From positions 1,174,374 through 1,238,373 of the forward strand of contig VXAI01000066.1 of the NCBI GenBank assembly GCA_013399305.1: DNA of 64,000 nt. Direction: 5' to 3'. Positions 41,133 to 52,900 of this stretch are shown here, in pieces (positions within the stretch are counted from its first letter, which is position 1; every line of letters starts with the position of its first letter). Origin of the DNA: Rostratula benghalensis. Taxonomy: Eukaryota; Chordata; Aves; Charadriiformes; Rostratulidae. The translations under genes and the position numbers were made by a program. Under the pieces are notes generated by a model that did no database searches, was not told the DNA's origin, and was given only the letters and a program-made list of their open reading frames with translations.

Positions 41133-44100
41133 GTGAAGCAGTAAGTTAAGGAGAGGGTTTCATAGAGTGAATATTTTATTTCTTTGCTAATTTTTGCCTG
41201 AGACACTTGCTAAAGACTTGCAAAACTTGATTTTTCACCTCGAGTCCTTGTTTCAGTAGGAGTATAATATTTTAACCAGGGACCGATGAATCATTTAGGA
41301 GATAAATGTAAGGAGTGGGGAATAGAATGTTCCCTTTTAACCTGTTATTTCTCTATATGGTGCCAAGAATGTAGGATTGTTGGGGCTTTTGTTGTCAGGT
41401 ACTAGTCAGTAATAATGCATTAGTGCAGCATGTTAAACCCCAAAGGTATGACAGCTTTGTATCAAATGAAAAGCTTTTTTCTTCCTCCCTCCTTGTTGTT
41501 TCCCAAGTATTTCAGCAAAGAACTTTTCTACCCTCTTTTTTGAAACTGGCAACAGACAAGATAAAAAATTTATAATATGATCTCATAAACCCCATTGCCT
41601 GGGTTTTGGAAGGCAGGGAGAGGGGAGGTGGGTGAGGGCATGCGTGTGCTTGGACACACACGTAAGCGTTTCATTTTTCCCCATCTATTTTTAAGACCTA
41701 ACAAACTCCAAGTCATCCTTCAACAAAGACTGCTATCCTTTCTATCAGTTTACAGCAGCAGGAGCTGAGCAGCGTGGAAGCATTTTGTTAATAACTATTT
41801 GATTAGATCCTAACTAAAAAACTGCTATCTTTTGAACTGATAGCGTGTAAAGATCCTTTATAATAATGACCTGCTGTTTCTTAGTGGTTTTCTTGACAGA
41901 TTCAGCAGAACTATTTAAAAAGAAAAAAGCTGATCATTTGTTGCTTTTAATTTCTGGTGATTACTTTGCAGTTTGTATGAGAAATGTTTTTTAATGTGAA
42001 CAAGACATTAACAGTAATTGCCACAAAGAGGTGTTGATTAAACCTGTGTAGATTCCTGAAGATGTAGGTGAGCACAAAGTGGGATTTTGAGAAATGCCTT
42101 TACAATTACAGCAGTTTGCAGTAGAAGACAATTACCTATGCTTCAGTTTGGAATATTATTATACTGGCTAATCATCTGGCAACTTTATTGAGATTATTTA
42201 TAAATTTGGCCTCTTAAACTGTTTGAAATACATTCTTCAATCAGGTGAAGTAGCAGCACTTCCAAAGCAGCCCTTTAGTAGCCAGATTTAAACTTCCCAG
42301 TTCCGGCACGTATTTCTGCTTTTAATGAATGGCAAATGCACAGAAGCATGAGATGGGGATGCAGTTACCCGATCTTTAGTAGCTCGTTACTTAAAAAATT
42401 ACTTACTCTTATAAAAAACAGTATTTTATGGTTCCTGTGTACATTTCTGCTAGTGAAATAAGCTACAACTGTAAATCTAAGGCGGCGGCGTATCGTGTAC
42501 AGTCTGTCACGCTGTTGCTGAGTAGAAGTGGCAAACAGGAAGAGAAAACAAGTCTTGTTGCCACTTTATGAAGCGTCACAAAACCTAAAGGCCAGGGTAA
42601 ATGCACTAAGATTCCAAGTACATTTCATTATTTTTGTTTTCAAGCTATTTCCTGGATTTGACTTGTTCTTTTGGGTTAAATATCTATTACTTTGTTTATA
42701 AATTAGATAGCAGAAAGTACATATTTTTCTTTAAAAATTGGCCAGAATATAATGTCAAAGCTTTTGTGTGTCAAATATTTGGAGTATTTTGAATACCTGT
42801 GAAGTAAGTATAGATTATTTTCAGCTAAAAGTTATTTTTCATATTCCTATGGATGGATTTTGACATTTGAAAAACATGATTTATTTACATTATCTCAAAT
42901 TCAATTCCAGTTAAACTTTTAATGGATATTCATACTGTCTTATTGACACCAGTATTTTACTTCAGTGTAGAATTCATGTGAAAATAATACATCATCTAGA
43001 ATGTATCTCACTTTCCCATTCAGAGATCCCATTTGTTGAAAAAAAACAATTAAAGGTACAATGAGATGCACAGTTACGCTAAACTACCATTCTGTATTCA
43101 CAGGAACAACATTGTTCCACATTGTGGAAAAATCCATATTTTTGTAAAGGGATAATTATTTTAAAAGTTGCTTAGAGAGTGAAAGATAAAAAGGTGAAAA
43201 ACTTGCATGCATAAGCTAAGAAGGAGATGGCACTGAACCAAGACTTAAAAAGCAAGTGACCTTGAATCAAAATTAACAATTTTGGTGTACGTGCAAGCCA
43301 CACTCGCAACATTAAGTGTGATGCACCAGGACTCATTATAATGGGATTATAAGCAGCACACATCTGTTCTCACTTGTTCTTTGCCATCTCGTTGCTTGTT
43401 TCTTTTTGGCTACATATTCCTATAGAATACTAGAAAGTTAGTTGCCTCCAAAACCCATTATTAGCCCTAACAAATGCTGACAAATACTATTTTCCCATAT
43501 GCACAGAGATATTTTTTTTTTTAAACTGTCTCCATGCTGCTTGCCTTTAGTTACTCACTCACAATTCCCATGGACTTTATCAGAAGTTCTGCATGTGAAG
43601 TAATTACAGACTTAGTTTTTCTGAAAGCAAATTACTCCTCAGGTTATCTGCTTTAGAAGGCGTATGGTTGGCTTGGTTGCATGTTATGCAAGGGGTTTTA
43701 AGCACATTTCAAACTCAGCAACACTGCAGTCTTCCCCTTTCTTTAAGCTTTTACAGTACTTTCTGGATCTTCTGTTGCAGCACTATCAGCTGTTCTCTCG
43801 CTGTTTGTTTAAATTAGGTTTTATTCTGTGATATTAACTTGTAACTTGCAGCTTTGTTTTAAAGGCCTATACTTCTAAAGAGAAGCTTTGACCATACTAG
43901 ACTGTACTGCTAAATAGGTGCATATTTCATCTTTCTGATTTATGCTTGGCCTGGAAAAATAGAGTGGGATTCAGTCAGAGTTATTGTATTTTTCTCTTTC
44001 AGAAGCACTTATTTAATCATTTTAAAAAATGTACAGTTGGTGCTCAAAGTAACATTTGTTAAGATATATTTAATAGAAATTTACATTTGCATTTGATATT

Positions 44101-44490
44101 CATGGACATGGGTACATGTATTTTTTTAAGAAAAGGTATTGTAACACTATGGCACTGCTTTTATAGCCAAAGTATAAAAAAAAAAAATCTAGAAAACTGA
44201 CATGTAAAGACTGCAGTTAATTCTGATACTGTATCTTATGAAATAGGATGACTTTCATTTTATAAAATTATCCAGCACATTAAGCTGCATGCCTTAAGCT
44301 CTCTCTAGGATTGTGTTCCTGATAGACGACTGTTTGGAACTATGAAGCAAAGTCTGTAGTAGTACTTTAACTACCTTCTGAAATACTGTACAATGTTAGA
44401 ATAATTTATTTTGCTTTACAGGAGTTTGTCACGTATTGACTTTAATATTGTATTTTGGTAATAAACTTTTTTTGTTAAACACTTTAGTCA
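41133..44490 (+). other. ZNF507: ZNF507 3' UTR
   Basis: About 3.3 kb of A/T-rich, U-rich sequence without ORFs of note between the stop codon and a well-formed poly(A) signal. No splice or repeat evidence interrupts it, and human ZNF507 also has a long 3' UTR. Upstream weaker hexamers (for example attaaa near 42037) might give shorter forms. Confidence 0.65.
44460..44465 (+). terminator. ZNF507: Poly(A) signal, ZNF507
   Basis: A canonical aataaa sits in 'tattttggtaataaac', followed by T-rich DNA and a downstream G/T-rich stretch. This is the arrangement of a real cleavage site, expected about 15-30 bases further on. Confidence 0.65.
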
Positions 44491-44702
44491 CTTTTATTTG
44501 ACCTGTAGGAGACATGAATATGGACAATTCAAACACTGAAGCAGTGTTTAGAGAGATAGGAATCTGTTTCAATCAAAAAGTATTTTAAATATTTTACTGC
44601 CATTTCTCACTCTGTCAAGTTATTACAGTTTTAATATTGTAACACAAGTTTTATAAAATAACTGTAGTGATAAAATAGGATACTATTAAGTCAAAATACT
44701 TG

Positions 44703-44760
44703 TAAGCCAGCATTCAGTTATGATGGGACAATAAGCCAGCATTCAGTTATGATGGGACAA
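44703..44760 (+). repeat. Perfect 29-bp tandem duplication
   Basis: Two identical adjacent 29-base copies, 44703-44731 and 44732-44760, each beginning 'taagccagcattcagttatg' and ending 'gggacaa'. The identity suggests a recent slippage or unequal-exchange event, or an assembly artefact. Confidence 0.95.
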
Positions 44761-45705
44761 TACTGAAGGACAGACAGCACTTTCAAAATTCATAATTAAG
44801 CCAGTGGCAACTTTTTCCCTAATTTAAATGGAGTGAAAGCCTTACACAGCTTTTTTTCAGGTAAGCGATTGACTCTTGCTGATCAGTCACATAAACTAAA
44901 TAAACGTAATTTTAAATATACAGCATGCTTCTTGGCCTTGCTGGAGCTTTTCTTCCAATCTTTTCTTAAAAAAATTAAAAACCAATAACAACAACAAAAA
45001 AAATCCACCACAAAACAACAAAACCCCAAGTCTAACTCAGTTGCTGGCCAAGGAGAGAAAAGAGAAAGCACCGTTAGAGTACCTGTTACTGGTATTATCA
45101 TGGTTTGTATTTACATAAACAGGCAATCTTCTTTCATTTTGATGTTATTGTTATGGCTCTGGGCCAAATACATTGAAGTTAAAAAACCCAGGGCTACAAA
45201 CAGGTTTAGATGTGATGCTACAGCATGTTGGGATGGGCAGCTTTTACACGTCCTCTCTACTGCAAAACTTGGGAAAAGAGTCTTTGTAGTAGGATGTGGC
45301 ACCCAGGTATTACCTTGTTCACGGTGCTAAAACACCTGGCTCGCTTCAGATTAATAAAACAGAAGGGCCTCATCAGAGGTTCCTTCAGCCCCATAAATAA
45401 CCTGGTTGTGCCTGACCCAGCTGGTGTCCCAGGACATCCAGTCTGCCATGAAGCACATGTTTTATCAGACACCTTCCCTCCTGGCTCGTTCTGGAGCGGG
45501 GCTGCTGCCGCCCGCAGAAGGGACACCTTCACCCTGCCTGGAACCGAACCGTGTGGCTGCTGCAGAAAGGGCACTGGGGACACACAGCTTGTCAGGCTGG
45601 AGCCGTGCTGACCAGTGTTTGACAGCTACTGGGAATTGGGTTAGAGCCCTGCCACCACGCACCCGTAGGATCTGAATCACTCTCTCCTATATTTCTGGGG
45701 AGTAC

Positions 45706-45729
45706 TTAGGGTTAGAATTAGGGTTAGAA
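45706..45729 (+). repeat. Telomere-like 12-bp tandem duplication
   Basis: Two perfect copies of ttagggttagaa. Each contains one vertebrate telomere hexamer plus a degenerate one. It is too short to be called an interstitial telomeric array. Confidence 0.8.
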
Positions 45730-47880
45730 TTCTTGTAAGAAGATGCACCATGCTACTCTTTTTTTGCAGTCCCTTCTTGGCACATTTGGAAAAGAGCTGT
45801 CACACAGAGCCACTCAAAGTGCAAGACCATTAATACTGACTTAATGTTAGTAACAAAACCAGGAATTGACAAAACCGAGATGCCTTTGCCTAAAAGCAAA
45901 ACTTCATGCACCTGACAAGCTTCAAAAGTTGGCAAAAAAACCCCAAACCAAAACAAAACTGCACCTAGAAATGTGACATGTAGCACATCACACGGCTGCT
46001 GAACATCAACTGGCCAGATGGCAGGTTTAGAATCAACAGTTACTGGTTTCTAGTTCACAGTAGCTCTTTCTACAGTATTGGATGTGACGGTCCAAGAGGA
46101 AACACTAATGCAAAGAGTATAAAGGAATTTAAAGTTTCATTCAACCACTTCCTGTACACTATGGTTTGTAAAGGTTTGACTAACATTTGTTTGGATTATG
46201 GGTAAGTAACTTGGTACTAATATTAAGACTTTGCTACCACACGATGGAGTTGGAACACAATGAGCAACAAGAATATTGTTAAAGAACACCCTTTGGCAAG
46301 TGTAAAGCCAGAGTTACAGTACAAAAATAGAGTATTATGGATTGCTTGTTACAGTTTCATGTATTTTACATTCCATAATAAGATTTTCAGAGCTTAGTAT
46401 CAATCCAGAATGTCTTTGGTTTTTCTGTATACTCACAACTTAGAACGTTACATCTTGGTATCAACCAACATGTTATCCAAAACATTGTTTCACTGCAAAT
46501 ACGGTGAATAATCTTGGAGGTGTAGCTCCCTACTGATAATTTTCAGGTTTTACACTACTATTGCTCTAGTCCCTGGCAAAAAGAGGCAGTAAAGAATGCT
46601 GTAGTGTGATATTGGGCAGATATTAACATATTTCAAGTATTGTCCCCAGCATATTAGGCAAAACTGCATCAGATTCACCTGTTCTGAGTACTTCCAGAGA
46701 GAGGATCAGGGCAGAAGGTTTTTCTCCCACTATGTATTATTTTTTTTCTAGTGCTGTTCCCAAACAGTGCAACAGGAAATAAGACTTGTTAAAATATTAT
46801 GCAGAATTGGGAAAAAATGTTTTCCTTACTGTCTAAACTTTCACTATTTGAAACTTGAATAGGCATTAATATCTCAAAATTATGGCTATAGCTGATGAGT
46901 TATTCTAAAACGACTTAAAGTCACCATTTAGATACATCCACCACTGTATAAATCTAATGCCTATTGTAAAGCACATAATTCTTCAGTTTCCATGTTCTTA
47001 GTTTAAGCATTCCCCACAAACACACCACCTGCCTTGCTGCTTGAGAGGTATGACTAATCTGGTTATTGTGAATCAGCTTACAGTAGAAATTTTTAACTGG
47101 AGAGCTTCATTAGAGGAAGAAAGAGAAAAACATTCTGTTTGTTCTAGAATGTTTTGTAAGTATTTTTTTAAATGTGCAAAGAGAGATACTGAAAAATCCC
47201 CTAATTTCCAATGTCAATAGCTTCAAAGCTCTGAATTACCAGTATGACTGAAAGTTACACAGTTTGCTTGCAACTTCTGAGCGTGTTTTCTATGAGTTTC
47301 GTGCTCCTTTTTGCTCAAAATACCAACTTTGCCCATGAACCAATGTTGTGGAATGAAAAATTAAAAAAAAGTATTACTGGACTGTAAAATGCTGATGGAA
47401 AATCAACTGAATATTGTCCTGAGGAAGTGAACTCGATCCCTGCATGTTTCAGTGAATTTGTATGGATTATTGGGAAATCTGCTTTCTGTGATAGGATCTG
47501 GGTCTCATCATACTTGTAAAGACTTAAGGCTTTATAGGATTTTTTTTTTTCCTACAATAACTGTCTTTAAAGCCACTGCAAATAAAAATGACAGTAAATA
47601 ATTACTGCAAGAGTAGGTTGTACTTATTAAGTAGAAAAAAGCCTGGAGTTCCCGTTATCTTTCTGCTACAGAGATAAAGGTCTTTTCCCCCTTGCACATT
47701 TGTGCTGCAGTTAATCAAGAAATACAACACAGCTGAGAATGAACTCAAAACAAAAAAACACCTCTACTGTTTAGGATTTTGAGTTCTACAAACCCGGAAA
47801 TGCATCTATTTGGGGGGAAAAAATAAAAACAAACAAAAAAGCATCGCTAAACGCAAGTTCTACGCCAGTACTTCAGAAAA

Positions 47881-48800
47881 CAATCTTCCACGCCCGTTCG
47901 AGCCTGGCACCGGCTGCTCCCGCTCCGGCCGGGCACATTTCAACTTATTGAAACCCCTTAAGGGGTGCGGAGGGGCGACTGTGCCCACCTCAGCCTTCAC
48001 CCCGCTGCTTTCNNNNNNNNNNNNNNNNNNNNNNNNNNNNNNNNNNNNNNNNNNNNNNNNNNNNNNNNNNNNNNNNNNNNNNNNNNNNNNNNNNNNNNNN
48101 NNNNNNNNNNNNNNNNNNNNNNNNNNNNNNNNNNNNNNNNNNNNNNNNNNNNNNNNNNNNNNNNNNNNNNNNNNNNNNNNNNNNNNNNNNNNNNNNNNNN
48201 NNNNNNNNNNNNNNNNNNNNNNNNNNNNNNNNNNNNNNNNNNNNNCCGCTGCACTGCCCGCCACCGAGCCCCGGCCCCTCCGCTCCGCCTGACACGGAGG
48301 AAACAAAAGACGCCACGTCCCGTCCCGTCCCCCCGGTAGCCAGCGCCGGCAGGAGAAGCCAGCGCCCCGCCGCAGCGACCCGCGGCCCTCGGAACTCCGG
48401 CAGGTACCGACCCACCAATGGAGGGACGCGGAGGGGAAGGGGAGGAGACGGGCGGCCGGCGGAGCCGCCGCCGAGCAGGCCGCGCAGGGCCGCGGAGGCC
48501 GCAGAAGGGCGGCGCTGTGCGGAGCTGCCCGCGCCCCGCGGGGTCCGCCCCGGCCGCCGGGGGAGCCCCAGCCTCAGGCCCGGCCATCCTGCCTCTCCTT
48601 CCCGCACTCGTCCAGCCCTCGGGGCTACTTCCCCTTTCACCATCCGCCCTCAGCCGGCTTCGCTCCGGCACCGACGACCTCACCCCGGGCCTGGCCGGTA
48701 GCTCCAGGGACTGTCCTACCCCGCTGCCCCAGGCCTCGCCTCACCTCAGGCAGCCCTGGGGCTGGAGTTTCTTCCCCGTGCCCTGTCCAGGCTTTTCCCG
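47881..48800 (+). promoter_or_regulatory. DPY19L3: CpG island, presumed DPY19L3 promoter
   Basis: A G+C- and CpG-rich block interrupted by an assembly gap, 1-2 kb upstream of the DPY19L3 exon with the start codon. A donor-like site ('ctccggcag' followed by gtaccg) at 48403/48404 could end a noncoding first exon. The transcription start probably lies in or beside the gap. Long ORFs on both strands here are GC artefacts or are padded by the unknown bases. Confidence 0.75.
48013..48245. other. Assembly gap (233 N)
   Basis: A run of N inside the CpG island. GC-rich promoters are commonly lost in avian assemblies. The missing bases likely include DPY19L3 promoter or 5' UTR sequence. Confidence 0.99.
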
Positions 48801-49813
48801 CCTGCGTTGGGCTAAAACCCTTCCCTCTGGCTTAAGGCACTGAGGAAAACGGGCTGAGACTGGCAAGGCAAAGAAGGAGCGTGGTTATGGTGACCATCTT
48901 GCCTGAATTAATTAATTATCAGGCTTCCTACAAAAGACCTGTTTATAAACAGCTTGGATATGTGTGACATAGCTCCCTCCGTGCGTTTTTCCAAACATGA
49001 AGGAGAAGGGTGAAGCTATTCCACTGCAAAAGCTTTAAAACAACATAGTTAGGCACCTGAGGTATATTTCTCAGAGGGTTGCCATTGCTGGTCAGTTACA
49101 CCAGCAGTAACTTAAACAAGCACTAGCAGTAAAACAAATGCTAGAGGTAACACAGACACCAATGTTTGTGCTCTGAAAATGCTCTGAGCAGATTTTTGCA
49201 TTTAGAATGGGGCACCATTGATTTTTTCAAACATCAAATGGCAGGTGGAAGTAGTTTTATTGTATGGACCACGCTCACAGAGCAGAGAGCACCTGGGAAT
49301 CAACAGGGGAAGGAGCAGTGGCTCTTCTCTGGTGTTGTTTTTACATATCATGGCCTCCTTTTTCAGGAGGCCTCCTTTTTCTTGTCTTGAAACCAAGATT
49401 TAAACAGCTAGCTTTCTATTTTAGGTGCCCAGCTGAAACACCCTAAAGGACCAATTCTTCTTTGAAGGGCTTACTCGTTTTCAAAAAGCAGGGCCTGGTG
49501 TGTGTTTTGAGCCAAGCACCAAAGGTGAGGGCAGTCAAAATAATTAATTGTTTTGAAAACCTATTCAGGAGCATGTAAAATTGTGAATTTAAGCCTTTAG
49601 AAATGTAAGATAATGTTTTCTACGTATTCATTTGCATTGAGTTGTAAAACTTTTAAAATCTTGCATTTTTGCAAGGTACACTTCAACTCCAGTATGGTTC
49701 CGTAAGTTGAAGTCCCTGATAGCAGTAAAATAGGGTCCTGTTCTCAGATATTTTACAGAGTATTAAGTGAATATTTGGGTAGGAAGATGCATTGCTTGTG
49801 TGTGTCCCTTTAG
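48801..49813 (+). other. DPY19L3: Presumed DPY19L3 5' UTR intron
   Basis: About 1 kb between the CpG island and the acceptor 'tgtgtccctttag' at 49813. No repeat or exon was recognised. Short overlapping ORFs at 49166-49446 are motif-free. Confidence 0.6.
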
Positions 49814-49850
49814 GCGTCAGCCTGAAGAATAATGAATTGAAGTGACTGAC

Positions 49851-49956
49851 ATGATGACAACCGTAAGACAGAGAAGGGTTGGAAAGGGCACAGAAGCAGC
49901 TGAAGATCAGCCTGCAGAAGAGAAGAATGGGAAACCTGACAGGAAAACTCTCTCTG
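49851..49956 (+). CDS. DPY19L3: DPY19L3 coding exon 1
   Basis: The exon begins at 49814 after acceptor 'ccctttag', with 37 bases of 5' UTR before ATG ATG. It encodes a basic then acidic N-terminal tail ([13 protein letters not shown]...). The donor used is tctg/gtaggt at 49956. A second GT four bases on (gtag/gtaatt) would break the frame with exon 2. The tail is poorly conserved, as is usual for this family. Confidence 0.88.
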
Positions 49957-52900
49957 GTAGGTAATTAGAAGGATTGTAACTTCCTGGCTTTTTAGCAGTG
50001 TTTAGCTTTTGGTCTCTCTCTTACGCACCAGTTATAAATAGGTATATACCAAATACATTTCCACATTTGAATATCCAAAATAAATTGGATGAGACAAAGA
50101 GCATGGAGATTACTGCATGGTAATCTCTTCTCTACTTTAAAATTCTAATTTAAATTGGTGATAACAATTTGTTGCAATTTATTATCAGAAACATACTCTG
50201 AGATTTCACGTAGCCATTGTAGGTTCTTAAACAAATCCCAGTTAAAATCATTGGGAGCATAAAAGAATTTAAAGACTTCCAAAGAGTTGTACTTAAATAT
50301 AAGCAGATTGCATAAGAAATCTGAATGTAACTGCAAACTTTTGCTTTTTTACTATAGGACAGACTGGCTGAGTAAATTTAAAAGAGAGGCATTAAGTGTC
50401 TTAATTGGAGGATCTATTTAAGTAATAATGACAAGATTTTTGTTTGGAATTACAACTTTACAGTTGGCAAAGTTTGTTGGTTTGGGATTTTTTTTAATTA
50501 ACTTATTTGAAGAGATGTTTTGATCTAAATTCCAAATGTTTCTACATATGTGATTTGGGTAGATGAAAGGAAAGTTCTGTTGTTGTTTCCACACAAGTAC
50601 ACTTAGGCTGTGTACAAAATGTGGAAGTCATCATAGTTCCCAACCAGCCCAGCCCTCAGTTCGGTTGCATATTTGGTACTCATTATGTAGATGTCACACA
50701 CAGTATGAAATAGCCATTTCAAAGGTATAATTACAGATCACTAAGATTTATATCAACATCCTAAAAAAGAAAAAAAAAAAAACCCAACAAAAATAAAAAA
50801 GCTGGGAACATAAGTGTACAATAAATGGCTTAAGTTACCTAGAAACGCCACCTTTCTTCCCCAGCGTTCCATCTATAATCTTATTCTGGTGTCAGCAGGA
50901 GGCCATCTGCAATTCAGAGTGTGACACCATTATCAAAGGCTGCTTTGGTCACTGTTCAGTCTCTTTGTGGGTATGTAGTGAGACTTCTGAACTTGCAATG
51001 TTGTTTTTTACAATAAAAACCCCCAAGCAAGCCTCCAAAAAACAGGCAGCCATTTTAAGACGTCTGGAGAAGATTTTTAGTTCGTGCTTTGCGATCCAAC
51101 AGTCACCCTGTATTGCCTTAATTAAAAAAGTTAGCCTGGAGGGTATTTCAATTTAGGTTTACAAATTAGGTATGATATTTATCTAGATTTGTATAGGATC
51201 ACAGTGTTCTTAGACTACAACGACATTTTGCTAATAAAGGCAAGCCGTATTTCACTTTGCATGTAAATAAAATACTCTTGAGCTTGCTATACAAGAAAGT
51301 AAAAAACAGATCTCTGTGAGGGCCTTTTAAAACCAAGTACCCTATAACCAACAGATTGTAAATGGTGCTAGCACAGGCAATGTGTAAATGAGTTTCCAAA
51401 ATTCCTTTAAGTTGAATTCCCTGTTTCACAGTTACAGAGTGGCATATTTTTTCTTCCAAGATCATGCAGGTGGAAAGCTGTGGAACGTTCTCTCAACAAC
51501 TGTTGGTGGAATTGTTGCCATCTCTCTTGGACTTCTTACTTCTGTTTATGTTGCTACACTGCATGAAAATGACCTGTGGTTTTCTAATATTAAGGTAACA
51601 GTCATTTTCATAGTTTCATCAGTGCTTTCATAGAGCGTTAATATGAATGTTAGTTGGAAATTCAGTTATTCATGTATTTGTCTTGTAATTTACTTAAAAA
51701 CATAGAATGTTTCATTTTTTAAAATTCAGAAAACCTCATGTTTCCCTTCCCACCACTTCAAAATACTATAAATTAACTATAAAATACTATAAAATTCTAT
51801 ACATACCTTTCCCTGTTTTTTCTCTAAACCCATTGCTGTGCAGCTGCTGCCTGAGTTGCGGCTGTGGTTCTTCCAGCCATTGATCATTATCTAGAATAGA
51901 ATTTCAAAAATATACTATAAATTGCTCGATATTCATCTTCCTTTTATTAAAAACAATCCAAAACCAAATGAAAAACAGTTAAACAACATGCAAAACCCTA
52001 GCACACAGTTCTTTGATTGTATTTATTCTGTATTATTACAATACAGTTTAGACACAGTCTTTTACTGTGTAATTCAGTATAATTTTTTGTAACATTACCC
52101 TTAATTATGCAAACCTCAAAACATATTTCAGACATTCACCAATGTAAAACCAACCATTTCCAAGACCCAGCACTGACTAGTTTTTTTCTAGAATCATTGC
52201 ATGGGGAAATAATGCAACTATACATATATCTAAATTTAACCAGAGAAAAGAAACAGGTGAGTCATTTTCTTTTCAGATGCCTAAAAGTCACTTTGCTAGG
52301 TCTGTGTATTACATTATTCAAAGAGGATGTATATTTAATGGGAATACTTGCATTACAATATGTCTGTCCTCTACTACACACTTGTTCTGTCCTAGAAAAA
52401 ATTATGTTCCTACAATAAAAATAGTTGGCACTTCCTGAAAGAATTGCTGTGGTAATATACACATGGTGCTGTTTTGTACCCTTTCTCATCTGCCTTTGAA
52501 TGCATAGAAAAAGTGTATATACATTGAAGGTACACCTGGGGTTTGCCTTTTCCTTCCAAAAGCAAGTAGTATTGGTTAATTTCACAGGTATTGTATATTT
52601 CACAGTACAAACAGGCATGGACTTGTGGCAATGTAGGAACACAACAGATACAGAAATTTCATTGTGTTGAACTGATACAACAGGGTTCTCTGAGAGAAGC
52701 AAGTCTGTAGCTGCAAGTAAGTTTCCTCCCCAGTGGATGAAATGCTCGTTTTATTTGATAATTACTGCTTTCATTTTAAGTATAGATAGAAAAGAAAATA
52801 AATTCTAAATAAATAATTTCTAAATATTCCCGACATTTTAAATTAGTAACTTTGGTCAGTCTGGATTGGCTGTAGACAGTGCAAATTTGGTGGTTTAATG

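Larger units (their letters stand above)
44491..47880. other. Intergenic region between ZNF507 and DPY19L3
   Basis: A 3.4-kb spacer separates the two tandem genes. It holds the 29-bp tandem duplication (44703-44760), a GC-richer patch at about 45340-45660 with overlapping ORFs in several frames, and a telomere-like 12-bp duplication (45706-45729). No exon was recognised. Confidence 0.6.

Noticed and set aside
47810..48843. Long ORFs around the DPY19L3 CpG island, up to 228 codons
   Set aside because: Most run through the N gap as unknown residues. The rest (48418-48843) are low-complexity GC-rich translation with no domain.
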